Below are positions 23,172-31,382 of a stretch of 35,636 bases of DNA, piece by piece. The position numbers and the translations under genes were made by a program. Under the pieces are notes generated by a model. It was not told the origin of the DNA and did not search any database. It saw only the letters and a program-made list of their open reading frames with translations. Positions within the stretch are counted from its first letter, which is position 1, and each line of letters starts with the position of its first letter. The stretch comes from an uncultured Clostridiaceae bacterium (GTDB taxonomy: Bacteria > Bacillota > Clostridia > TANB77 > CAG-508). Where the stretch lies: assembly GCA_930990125.1 (NCBI GenBank), contig CAKNOI010000014.1, positions 1 through 35,636 on the forward strand. The letters run 5' to 3'.

Positions 23172-24742
23172 TTATTGGAAAAAAAGAGCTGAAGTGATAG
23201 ACAAAAAAATATTTGAAAATACAGAAAAGTATATTCAAAATCTCAAAAGTGCATATGAAGAAGCAGAAGCAAATTTACAATTAGAAATAAACGACTTTTA
23301 TAAAAAATTTGCAGTTAATAACCAAATACCATTAGCAGAGGCTAAAAAAGTTCTTACAGAAAAAGAGTTAAAAGAATTTAAGACATCGCTTAAAAGGTAT
23401 CAACATTTAGTAGAAAATAATGATAATGATCTATTTTCTATGCTGATAGAGAATATAAGTATAAAACATAGAATTACTAGATTGCAAGGTTTACAATCAA
23501 AAATAGAACTGATTTTAAAGCAGATAGAAGAAAAACAAAATGAACTAACCAGAGAAGCTTTGCTAGAGGCAATAACAGAGTCATATTATGAAAACACATA
23601 TAGTATAGAGAAGGCTACTGGAATCCATACTGACTTTACTTTTTTAGATACAAATAGTATTAATAACATTCTTCAATATGATTGGTCTGGAGTCGTTTTT
23701 TCAGAAAGAATATGGAAAAATCAGAATAAATTAAAAGACTCACTAGATGAAGTTTTACGAAAAAATTTCATTCAACGGAAGTAATATTCAACAGCTTTCT
23801 AAAGAAATGAGTACAAAACTAGCAAGTTCTTATAAAAACAGCGAAAGACTAATACGAACCGAGGTGAATTTTGTCAATAACTATAGTGCAATAGAGTCTT
23901 TTAAAGAGCAAAATATAGAAAAATATCAGTATGAGGCAGTATTAGATTTAAGAACATCAGAAATATGTTCTAATATGGATGGAAAAGTGTTTTTGACAAA
24001 GGAAATGGTTGTGGGAGTTAATTGCCCGCCAATGCATCCTAATTGCAGAAGCACTATAGTTCCATACATAGAAGGCATGGAGGAATATCGAAAAGAAAGA
24101 GCTGCAAGAAACGTACAAAATGGAAAAACAGAAATGATACCAGGGAATATGACATATAAAGAATGGTATAAAAAGTATGTTGAAGATAATTTTTCAAAAG
24201 AAGAGATTGCAATTATGAAAAAGAAAATTGTTAACGCTTCTTCTGACTTAGAAATATATAATAGATATAAAGCAAATGGGATTGACATACCTAAGCCATT
24301 TGATAAATTTCAAGAAATGAAGTATAATGATAAAGAAGAATGGCAAAATTTGAAAGATCAATATGAATTAAAAAGACATTATGATATAGCGATAAAGAAA
24401 GGAGAACTTTCTTCACTTGTAGATTTTTCTACATATAGAGATGTTGCTGTTCAGATACAGCGTGAATTGGTAGGACTAAAGACTAAGAATTTAATTGAAA
24501 TAAAATCATACTCAAAACATTTTGTGGATAGAGTGTGTGGAAGCATAAAGCAAAAAAGAAATGGAGTATCAATAGAAGAAATAAAAAACACAATTTTAAA
24601 TTCTGAAAAATTTAAAGAACATGATAAGAGTATGGTTGTTTATGGAGATAATATTCAGATTTCTATTAATCCTACCACAGGAAATTTAATACAAACTAAT
24701 CCTAGAATTCGAGGTAAGAAAAATGATAAGGTTAACAGATGA
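23152..24742 (+). CDS. MuF-type minor head protein with C-terminal toxin-like domain, one CGG +1 frameshift
   Basis: With a +1 shift at CGG 23776 the product is 529 residues. The central part (about 231-308; RTEVNFVNNYSAIESFKEQ ... VNCPPMHPNCRST) is the SPP1 gp7/MuF head-morphogenesis domain, a protein packed in the head and often ejected with DNA. The last 70 or so residues (about 448-518; SKHFVDRVCGSIKQ ... NIQISINPTTGNLIQTNP) resemble the phage BECR-fold ribonuclease domains found fused to MuF, with H456 and R460 as candidate catalytic residues. The start at 23152 is chosen for the AAGGTG spacing; 23143 is also in frame. Glycine 209 restores FIQGSNIQQLSKEM. Confidence 0.85.
23776..23778 (+). 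other. CGG +1 frameshift site 8 (minor head protein)
   Basis: In-frame context CAA CGG AAG followed directly by TAA; skipping C gives CAA GGA AGT AAT (Q-G-S-N). Without the shift the MuF and toxin-like domains are not made at all. Confidence 0.87.
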
Positions 24743-24920
24743 GCAAAAAAAGATTTTAGACAAATATTCAATTGAATATGCAAAATTTGATGAGGTAAAT
24801 GATTTATTAGATAGTATAAATGATACTATGCTAACTTTTGTAGATAATAATGATGAACCATTACCTCAATTTATAGAGTTAGAAAATTTATATGACTCAA
24901 TATATAATTCAAACCAATAA
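24723..24920 (+). CDS. Candidate immunity protein for the MuF toxin domain
   Basis: A 65-residue, strongly acidic protein (MIRLTDEQKKILDKY ... FVDNNDEPLPQFIELENLYD) that overlaps the end of the minor head gene. Small acidic genes directly after a polymorphic toxin gene are typically immunity proteins that block the toxin in the producing cell. No family is recognised, so this is inferred from position and charge. Confidence 0.6.
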   Translation: MIRLTDEQKKILDKYSIEYAKFDEVNDLLDSINDTMLTFVDNNDEPLPQFIELENLYDSIYNSNQ

Positions 24921-24933
24921 TTTAGATATAAAG

Positions 24934-24963
24934 AATAAGTATCGGAAAGGTACTTATTTTTTT
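24934..24963 (+). terminator. Terminator after the immunity candidate
   Basis: AATAAGTA (24934-24941) and TACTTATT (24951-24958) form an 8-bp stem followed by seven T residues. It separates the minor-head and immunity unit from the scaffold and capsid genes. The rest of the gap to 25062 contains an unusually GC-rich patch at about 25010-25035 with no clear gene. Confidence 0.8.
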
Positions 24964-25061
24964 ATATATTGCTCTTTTTTAGCATTGTTAGAGTAAAAAG
25001 AAACAAGACCGCAGGCCAGGAAGGGTAACTGGTAGAAAAAACTAAGTAGGAGGAATTAAGA

Positions 25062-25676
25062 ATGAATGAATTTCTTAAAAACGTTTTATCAAAAGAAACT
25101 TACGAAAAGGTTCTTGAAGAGTTTAAAGGTAAGGGAAAGGATGGAAAAGACTTTGAAGTATTACCGAATGATGGAACATATATCCCAAAGAGCAAATTTG
25201 ATGACATTAATACACAAAAAAATACTTTAGAAACAGAAAGGAATACTTTAAAAGAAGAATTAGACAAAATAAAAAATTCTAGCGAAGATATTACAAAATT
25301 GAAAGAGCAAATTACCAATCTTTCTACTACAATTACCGAAAATGATAAAAAACACAAGGAAGAACTACAAGAACAAAAATTAAATAGTGCCTTAAAAATA
25401 GCTATTTTAAAGGATGTACAAGATGTGGATATTGTAAGTTCTTTGATTGATAAAACAAAATTAACTTTAGATGAAAATGGTGAAAAAATCACAATGGGAT
25501 TGACAGAACAAATAGAAAATTTAAAAAAGACAAAACCATTTTTATTTAAAGAAGCACCTGGAGATGAACAAGGAGATTTAGAAGGTGGAGACTTACCACC
25601 AGCAAGCAATGGTAAAGCAAAGGAAAAAGAAAATTATTCTTTAGAAGATGCTATTGCCGAAGAAATTAATATTTAA
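25062..25676 (+). CDS. Capsid scaffolding protein
   Basis: A 204-residue, charged, coiled-coil protein of the phage minor structural GP20 type (FLKNVLSKETYEKVLEEFKGKGKDGKDFEVLP start, helical middle, acidic end). It lies directly before the major capsid gene, the standard place for a scaffold, and would be expelled during maturation. It has a strong AGGAGG site. Confidence 0.85.
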   Translation: MNEFLKNVLSKETYEKVLEEFKGKGKDGKDFEVLPNDGTYIPKSKFDDINTQKNTLETERNTLKEELDKIKNSSEDITKLKEQITNLSTTITENDKKHKEELQEQKLNSALKIAILKDVQDVDIVSSLIDKTKLTLDENGEKITMGLTEQIENLKKTKPFLFKEAPGDEQGDLEGGDLPPASNGKAKEKENYSLEDAIAEEINI

Positions 25677-25695
25677 AGAAAGGATGAAATGAACA

Positions 25696-26694
25696 ATGCC
25701 AATTACATTAGAAAACGCAAAAAATTTTACACAAAGTAAATTATCAAAAAAGGTAATCGACGAATTTCGACAAGACAAATTATTAGATTTAATGGTGTTT
25801 GACGATAATATTGCTACAGTAGGAGGGGGATCCGATTTAGCTTATATTTATGATAGAGTTATTACACCAGGACAAGCTGATTTTAGAGAAATCAACAAAG
25901 AATACACACCACAAGAATCTCAAACCAAACAATATACAACAAACTTAAAAATTCTAGGAGGAAGTTTCCAAGTAGACCGTGTCATTCAAAATCACGTAAA
26001 AGGTATTACCAATCAAATTTCCTTCCAATTAAACCAAAAAATTAAAGCAACAAAACAAAAGTATGCAGATGCTTTTATAAATGGAGATAGTGGAACAGAT
26101 TCCAAGTCTTTTGATGGTATTGATAAAGCCTTAACTGGTTCTTCTACAGAATTGGTTCCAGAAGCTGCAATTGATTTAACAGAAACAGGAATAGATACAA
26201 ACTATAAAAAATTTATGGACTATGTAGACAAATTTTTGGCGGAATTAGATGGTGCTCCGGATCTTTTATTAATGAATAAATACTTAAGAAGTTTGTTTAA
26301 TGGTATAGCAAGAAGAAGCCATTATTTTACACAAAGTGAAGATTCTTTTGGAAAATCCGTATTAAAATACAATGGAATCATTCTTTATGAAATGACAGAA
26401 AAACCAGGAACTAACAATCCTATCATACCAATTAATGCAGAGACAGGAGAAACAAGCCTATATGCTGTAAGACTTGGTTTAGATGGTGTTCACGGAGTTA
26501 CACCAGATGGAAAAAATATTATCAATACATACTTGCCAGATTTAAAAGAGCCTGGTGCAGTAAAATTAGGAGAGGTAGAGTTCGTAACAGCAGTTGCAAT
26601 GAAAGCAACTCGTTCTGCAGGTGTTCTTAGAAAAATTAAAGTAAAAAACATTCCACCAGTAGAAGAGGGAGAAGAAGAAAATAGTGGTGTTTAG
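25696..26694 (+). CDS. Major capsid protein
   Basis: A 332-residue coat protein similar to XkdG-type capsid proteins: SKLSKKVIDEFRQDKLLDLMVFDD, then LGGSFQVDRVI and ATKQKYADAFINGD. The HK97-fold core runs to EVEFVTAVAMKATRSAGVLRKI. It lies between scaffold and connector genes. A 15-bp hairpin follows at its 3' end. Confidence 0.88.
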   Translation: MPITLENAKNFTQSKLSKKVIDEFRQDKLLDLMVFDDNIATVGGGSDLAYIYDRVITPGQADFREINKEYTPQESQTKQYTTNLKILGGSFQVDRVIQNHVKGITNQISFQLNQKIKATKQKYADAFINGDSGTDSKSFDGIDKALTGSSTELVPEAAIDLTETGIDTNYKKFMDYVDKFLAELDGAPDLLLMNKYLRSLFNGIARRSHYFTQSEDSFGKSVLKYNGIILYEMTEKPGTNNPIIPINAETGETSLYAVRLGLDGVHGVTPDGKNIINTYLPDLKEPGAVKLGEVEFVTAVAMKATRSAGVLRKIKVKNIPPVEEGEEENSGV

Positions 26695-26722
26695 TAAGGT
26701 AATATCCATATTACCTTACTAA
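26691..26722 (+). repeat. Perfect 15-bp stem at the 3' end of the capsid gene
   Basis: TTAGTAAGGTAATAT (26691-26705) pairs with ATATTACCTTACTAA (26708-26722) around a 2-nt loop. The stop codon lies in the left arm. No T-tract follows on the plus strand, so it more likely stabilises the capsid mRNA or slows exonucleases than terminates. Confidence 0.7.
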
Positions 26723-26747
26723 AACAAAAAAAGGAGGAATTTATAAA

Positions 26748-27128
26748 ATGGCAATTATCTATAGTCCTAATAAATCTTATAATGGAGAAACAGCATCTGT
26801 TCAGTTTAGAAATGGAGTAGGAGAAACAAATAATCCCTATTTAATTAATTATTTAAAGCAAAAAGGTTATACTGTAGAGGAAAAGAAAGATTTAGTAGAC
26901 AATGAAATAGAAAATTTAAAAAAAAGAGCAAAAGAACTAGGGGTAACCTTTAAGAATAATATTAGTAAAGAAAAATTAAAAGAAAGAGTAGAAGAAGCAG
27001 AAAAATTACTCGTTCCATCAAAGCAAGAACCAGTTACACAAACAGAAAAAATAGATACAGAAACAGATAATACCGAAGAAATAGATCCATTTGAAGACAA
27101 TAATGGTGATGCAAATGACAATCAGTAA
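26748..27128 (+). CDS. Hypothetical head protein with SAP/HeH-like motif
   Basis: A 126-residue protein: a small N-terminal beta region (IIYSPNKSYNGETASVQFRNGVG) resembling head-protein fragments, then a helix-extended-helix motif (IENLKKRAKELGVTFKNNISKEKLKERVEEAE) and a disordered acidic tail. This two-part form is common right after phage capsid genes. Confidence 0.75.
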   Translation: MAIIYSPNKSYNGETASVQFRNGVGETNNPYLINYLKQKGYTVEEKKDLVDNEIENLKKRAKELGVTFKNNISKEKLKERVEEAEKLLVPSKQEPVTQTEKIDTETDNTEEIDPFEDNNGDANDNQ

Positions 27129-27519
27129 AGAAGATTTCAAGATATTTCAATTAAATATATCCGACGAAGTTTTAGACTTTATTATCAATCTTACATCTCG
27201 AAAAATAAAAAATTTTTGCTATATTGATACTATACCCGAAGAACTTAAAGAAACACAAATTCAGATGTGTGTTAATGTTATAAAATTGTGTTATTCCAAT
27301 AATTCTAATAGTAGTGATGATAGCTCTGTAGAAAATGCAAATAAGAACGGCAGAGAAGTAAAAAACATAAAACGTGGAGATACACAAATTGAGTTTAGTT
27401 CCAACATAGAAAGTAAGCAAAAAGAACAAGAATTTCTGGCTAATTTAATTAATTCGGATAACTTCCTATTTTCTTACGAAAATGAATTATTAGATTTCCG
27501 AAAATTAAGGTGGGATTAG
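27115..27519 (+). CDS. Head-tail connector protein (gp6/YqbG type)
   Basis: A protein of about 134 residues whose helical N-terminal half (FQLNISDEVLDFIINLTSRKIKNFC ... ELKETQIQMCVNVIKLCY) fits the head-tail connector adaptor. The start is uncertain; ATG 27103, 27109 and 27115 are all in frame, and 27115 (MTISKED) fits the family best. It overlaps the preceding gene. Confidence 0.75.
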   Translation: MTISKEDFKIFQLNISDEVLDFIINLTSRKIKNFCYIDTIPEELKETQIQMCVNVIKLCYSNNSNSSDDSSVENANKNGREVKNIKRGDTQIEFSSNIESKQKEQEFLANLINSDNFLFSYENELLDFRKLRWD

Positions 27520-27521
27520 TA

Positions 27522-27881
27522 ATGAAGGAACTCGTAGAAGAAGAAAAAGCAGCACTAGAAACGACATATTATGATACAGTAAACATTTACAGAAATGTGA
27601 AAACAGTAGAAGGTAATATTACTAAAATGAAACGTCAAAAGATAAATGAAAAACCAATAGATTGTGCATTATCCTATAAGTCATCTATTGCACCTTCTTT
27701 AGACGGGAAAACAAATAATTTAAAAGGCGTAGAGGTTTTATTTCTTTCACATGAAATAAAAAAAGGGGATGAATTGGAAGTTACTACACTAGATGGTGTT
27801 ATACATCAATTTATTGCTGGATTGCCAAGCTACCATTTATCACATTATGAAGTTCCATTAGAAGTAAGAGAAAGGGCTTAG
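27522..27881 (+). CDS. Head closure protein (XkdH/YqbH-like)
   Basis: A 119-residue beta-rich protein (TVNIYRNVKTVEGNITKMKRQKINEKPIDCALSY ... GDELEVTTLDG), matching the stopper or head-closure protein position between the adaptor and HK97-gp10-like genes. The ATG at 27522 has an AAGGTGG site with good spacing; the GTG at 27510 does not. Confidence 0.75.
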   Translation: MKELVEEEKAALETTYYDTVNIYRNVKTVEGNITKMKRQKINEKPIDCALSYKSSIAPSLDGKTNNLKGVEVLFLSHEIKKGDELEVTTLDGVIHQFIAGLPSYHLSHYEVPLEVRERA

Positions 27882-27883
27882 AA

Positions 27884-28369
27884 ATGGCAAGTAGTAATCA
27901 GAGAAGAAATAAAGCTATAATGGATAAATTAATAAAAGACTTGAGTGTTTTTCAGGAAGATTTTGACGAGACAGTCGAATCCATTTTAAATGAAACAACT
28001 GCTGTGGCAGAAACCTATGCGAAAGATTTAACACCAGCCGTTACTGGCGATGCCAGAGCAAAATGGAAAACGAAAAAAGCTTATAGAGTTTCCAATGGAT
28101 TTAGGTCGAGATTATATAATAATTCTGACCACATCGGATATATTAATTATGGACATAGAATGACAAAACATTTCGTACCAGGAATATGGGTTGGAAATAC
28201 TTTTGAATACAATCCTTTTCTGATGGGAGAAGGTGTTGTTATGGGAAGTAAAACTTCCTATGTTAAAGGTCAATTTATGATGGAAAAGGCTGTTGGGAAT
28301 GCAGAAAAATTTATGCTTAGAAATGCAGAGAAAAAGATAGAAAATCTAAAAAGGAAGTATGAAAAATGA
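27884..28369 (+). CDS. HK97 gp10-like tail completion protein (XkdI-like)
   Basis: A 161-residue protein with ETYAKDLTPAVTGDARAKWKTKKA and a C-terminal helical part, matching the HK97-gp10/XkdI-type tail connector family. It sits in the standard order of the Xkd module and overlaps the next gene by four bases. Confidence 0.8.
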   Translation: MASSNQRRNKAIMDKLIKDLSVFQEDFDETVESILNETTAVAETYAKDLTPAVTGDARAKWKTKKAYRVSNGFRSRLYNNSDHIGYINYGHRMTKHFVPGIWVGNTFEYNPFLMGEGVVMGSKTSYVKGQFMMEKAVGNAEKFMLRNAEKKIENLKRKYEK

Positions 28370-28791
28370 CAGAAACAATTATTAAAGCAATTGCAAACAG
28401 TTTAAAAGAACTGTTTCCTAAATTCAATATATATGATGAAGGTATAGAACAAGGTTATGAAGAGCCTTGTTTTTTTATTGAATGGGATTCTGGAGAAAAG
28501 CAAAAGATGGTAGGCGGTAGAAGTAAAATAACACCAAGTTTTCGTGTGATTTATTTGCAAGCTTTAGATGAAAAAGATTCTAATAATAAAATCTATGCTG
28601 TACAAAGTATATTAGAGCAAAATTTTGAAATGTTGCAGAGTGATAATTGTTTCTTTCGAGCAACCAACATGCAGTTTGAAAAACAAAACAAGGATTTACA
28701 TTTTACATTTGAAGTAGTGCATTATACGAGAGAAAAGATAGATGGTGTAAAAATGGAAAAAGTAGAAGAAATGGAAATATCGAAGAAATGA
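28366..28791 (+). CDS. Tail terminator protein (XkdJ/YqbJ-like)
   Basis: A 141-residue protein (KELFPKFNIYDEGIEQGYEEPCFFIEWDSGEKQKMVGGRSKITPSF...) of the phage tail terminator family that caps the finished tail. The position before the sheath gene supports this. Confidence 0.78.
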   Translation: MTETIIKAIANSLKELFPKFNIYDEGIEQGYEEPCFFIEWDSGEKQKMVGGRSKITPSFRVIYLQALDEKDSNNKIYAVQSILEQNFEMLQSDNCFFRATNMQFEKQNKDLHFTFEVVHYTREKIDGVKMEKVEEMEISKK

Positions 28792-28800
28792 GGTTAAATA

Positions 28801-28968
28801 ATGGCTAAAACAATAAAGAAAAAAGAAAGGAAGTTCATTAAAGAACAAATACCACAAATGAATATAAGTTCCATTGAAAAAGACATATTAACAATGAACT
28901 GGGGAACTTCTATATTTAAAACAGAAGAAGAAATTAAACAAATTTTAAAAAGAAAGGAGATAAAATAA
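28801..28968 (+). CDS. Small protein before the tail sheath gene
   Basis: A 55-residue basic ORF (MAKTIKKKERKFIKEQIPQMN ... MNWGTSIFKTEEE). A short gene of this kind lies at the same point in PBSX-like clusters. Its TAA overlaps the sheath ATG by one base, showing coupling. Confidence 0.65.
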   Translation: MAKTIKKKERKFIKEQIPQMNISSIEKDILTMNWGTSIFKTEEEIKQILKRKEIK

Positions 28969-30284
28969 TGTCTGGAGGAATTTGGAATGGCCAAAATAAA
29001 ATAAGACCAGGAGTATATCAAAACATATACAGTACAGCTATTAAAAACAATAATAGTGATTCAAATGGATTAGTAGCGATTGCTTTAGATTTAAAGTTTG
29101 GTAAAGAAAAAGCAATTACCAAAATAGAAAGTGAAACAGATATTTTTAATAAATTAGGATATACACTAGATGAAGCAGATATGCTTCTTATTCGAGAAAT
29201 GCTAAAAGCTACTAACACAATTCTAATTTATCGTTTAAATAATGGGCAAAAGGCTCAAGGAACAGTAGAAGAAAATAAAACTATTTCTGCTGTTTACGGA
29301 GGTTCAAAAGGAAATGACATTTCTGTTGTTATCACAAACAATGTAGAAGACGAAACTAAGTATGATGTTATTACTTATATGAAAAATACAATAGTAGACA
29401 CGCAGACAATTACGAACTATGAAGAATTTGTAGCAAATGGATTTGTACAAATAACAGGTACTGGAAAAATATCCGAAACTTCCACAACAAAATTAGAAAG
29501 TGGTACAGACAATACTTCTCAAAAAGAAGCATATAGCGAATTCTTGCAAGCTTTAGAATTAGAAAATTGTAGCTATATTGCATACTGCGGAACAGATGAG
29601 ACTACAAAAGCCTTAATAAAAACTTTCTTAAAAAGAATGAATGACGAAGAAGGAGTAAGAATCAAGGCTGTAATGGGAGAATATGCGGCAGATTACGAGA
29701 AAATTATCACAATAAAAAATGGTGTTATTTTAGAAGATGGAACTACACTTACGAAAGAGCAATGTGCAGCATATGTAGCAGCACTAAGTGCATCTTCTGA
29801 TATTACAAAAAGTAATACATTTGAAACATATCCAAACGCAGTAGATTGTAACTCACGCTTGAACAATAGTGATACAGAAAAAGCATTACAGGCTGGAAAT
29901 ATTGTATTTACAAGAAGAAATGATAATTCCGTTGTTATTGAACAAGATATTAATTCTCTAACTACATATACAAAAGAAAAAAATAGAGATTTTTCTAAAA
30001 ATAGAGTAGTAAGAACTTTGGATATGTTGGCTCAAGAAATAAAAGAACATATTGAACAAAACTATATAGGAAAAATTAATAATAACGAAGATGGAAGAAA
30101 TATCCTAAGAGCAGATATTATTAATATTGTGAAAGAAAAAGAAGAAAGAGGAGCTGTACAAAACTTTTCAGAAGAAGACGTAACAGTAGAAGCGGGAGAT
30201 GGAATTGAAAGCGTATTAGTGAATGCTGCAATACAACCAGTAGATTCTATCGAAAAAATTTATATGAACATAGAGGTGAAATAG
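28968..30284 (+). CDS. xkdK: Contractile tail sheath protein (XkdK-like)
   Basis: A 438-residue sheath subunit. The start (GGIWNGQNKIRPGVYQNIYSTA) and the C-terminal domain with a beta-strand exchange region (SLTTYTKEKNRDFSKNRVVRTLDML ... IDSIEKIYMNIEV type end) are typical of phage tail sheath proteins. Its presence makes the phage a myovirus-type particle. Confidence 0.92.
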   Translation: MSGGIWNGQNKIRPGVYQNIYSTAIKNNNSDSNGLVAIALDLKFGKEKAITKIESETDIFNKLGYTLDEADMLLIREMLKATNTILIYRLNNGQKAQGTVEENKTISAVYGGSKGNDISVVITNNVEDETKYDVITYMKNTIVDTQTITNYEEFVANGFVQITGTGKISETSTTKLESGTDNTSQKEAYSEFLQALELENCSYIAYCGTDETTKALIKTFLKRMNDEEGVRIKAVMGEYAADYEKIITIKNGVILEDGTTLTKEQCAAYVAALSASSDITKSNTFETYPNAVDCNSRLNNSDTEKALQAGNIVFTRRNDNSVVIEQDINSLTTYTKEKNRDFSKNRVVRTLDMLAQEIKEHIEQNYIGKINNNEDGRNILRADIINIVKEKEERGAVQNFSEEDVTVEAGDGIESVLVNAAIQPVDSIEKIYMNIEVK

Positions 30285-30287
30285 TAA

Positions 30288-30743
30288 ATGTTAGTAAATG
30301 ATACCTTAAATGGAAACGAAGGGAAAGGTTTTATTACTATAGATGGAAAAAACAGAGAACTATTTGAACTTATATCTATAGAAGCAAATTTAGAATTAAC
30401 CGTATCTGAAAGAAAAATCATGGGAAGTAGACTTACCCAAAACAAAGTAACTGGAGGAAAAGGTACAGGAAATATAAAAATGTATTTCAATAATTCGGAT
30501 TTACTAAAGATAGCGAAAAACTATATTAACACTGGTAAATACCCAGAAATTTCAATCCAAGCTTATGTAGATGATAAAACTAGCTCCGTTGGCAAACAAG
30601 AAGTAATCCTTAGAAATGTTATTATTCCAAACTTATTAGTCATTAAGCTAGACTTTGACAGTGAAGATGGTTTACAATTTGAATCTGATTTTTCTTTTGG
30701 AAGAATAGATGGATTAAGTTATTTTAAAGAAATTAAACAATAA
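30288..30743 (+). CDS. xkdM: Tail tube protein (XkdM-like)
   Basis: A 151-residue protein (TLNGNEGKGFITIDGKNRELFELISIEANLELTVSERKIMG...) of the XkdM family that forms the inner tube of the contractile tail. It directly follows the sheath gene. Confidence 0.88.
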   Translation: MLVNDTLNGNEGKGFITIDGKNRELFELISIEANLELTVSERKIMGSRLTQNKVTGGKGTGNIKMYFNNSDLLKIAKNYINTGKYPEISIQAYVDDKTSSVGKQEVILRNVIIPNLLVIKLDFDSEDGLQFESDFSFGRIDGLSYFKEIKQ

Positions 30744-30756
30744 AGGAGAAGTTAAA

Positions 30757-31188
30757 ATGAGTAGTTTAACAGACTTTTTAAAAGGCAATGTTCGTGAAGT
30801 CAAAAATGAAGAAGTTATTGTTAGTAAAAGGTTCGGCCCAGAGAATAATCCTACAAAATGGATTATTAGGCAACTTACCGCTAAGGAAAATAAAAACTTA
30901 AGAAGAAAATATACTAAAAGAATAAAGGATAAATTAGGCAGAATTACGGAGGAATTTGATAGCGAAAAATATCAAGAAGACTATATGGTTCGTTCTATTG
31001 TTTTTCCAGATTTATCCGACGCAGAATTGCAAAAAAGCTGGGGAGCCCTGGGAGAATATGATTTACTAGAAAAAATGCTTACAGCAGATGAACTTGCAAA
31101 TTTACAAATAAAAATATCAGGATTTGTAGAAGAAGAAATTGTAGAAGATAGTTTGGAAAATCAAATTGAAGAAGTAAAAAACGTATAA
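30757..31188 (+). CDS. xkdN: Tail assembly chaperone (XkdN-like), short form
   Basis: A 143-residue cytosolic chaperone (LKGNVREVKNEEVIVSKRFGPENNPTKWIIRQLTAKENK...) that holds the tape measure during tail assembly. It lies between tube and tape measure genes. The end carries a -1 slippery heptamer that gives a longer form. Confidence 0.88.
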   Translation: MSSLTDFLKGNVREVKNEEVIVSKRFGPENNPTKWIIRQLTAKENKNLRRKYTKRIKDKLGRITEEFDSEKYQEDYMVRSIVFPDLSDAELQKSWGALGEYDLLEKMLTADELANLQIKISGFVEEEIVEDSLENQIEEVKNV

Positions 31189-31382
31189 AAGAAGGCAAGG
31201 ATGCTGAGTTTATGTATGCACATTACGCACTGCATAAGCTAAGAATTTTGCCTTCTACTTTAAGCAAAATGAGTATCCGAGAAAAAGCTTTTATCTATGG
31301 AAGTATCTCGGTAAAGTGCGAAGACAGTAAAAAAGAAATGAATCGATTAAAATCTTCTCCTCATGTCGGAAGGAGGAAATAA
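30757..31382 (+). CDS. Tail assembly chaperone, -1 frameshift long form
   Basis: A -1 slip on A AAA AAC at 31176-31182 extends the chaperone by 66 residues (RIKEGKDAEFMYAHYALHKLRIL ... SSPHVGRRK). The extension ends at 31382, overlapping the tape measure start codon. This matches the established rule that many tailed phages make a short and a fused chaperone by -1 frameshifting. It fills the 193-nt gap between the two genes. Confidence 0.87.
31176..31182 (+). other. -1 slippery sequence A AAA AAC
   Basis: The heptamer fits X XXY YYZ in the zero frame (GTA AAA AAC) two codons before the TAA stop. The -1 frame is open from here to the tape measure gene. Confidence 0.85.

Noticed and set aside
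23747-23776. Minor head frame break at the A-run at 23760-23765 instead of CGG
   Set aside because: An A-run slip would read RKISFNGSN, but the family pattern at this point is better matched by NFIQGSNIQQLSKE, which needs the shift at CGG 23776.
8492-24742. The eight frame breaks as random sequencing errors or pseudogene decay
   Set aside because: All have the same sign, the same extra base and the same CGG context in phase with the codons, and the protein on both sides of each is intact with no stop codons or losses. A systematic basecalling artefact at a modified motif remains possible and is listed as the key check.
25005-25035. GC-rich patch before the scaffold gene as an RNA element
   Set aside because: It differs from its AT-rich surroundings but only a 4-bp CCAG/CTGG stem is visible; no supported function.
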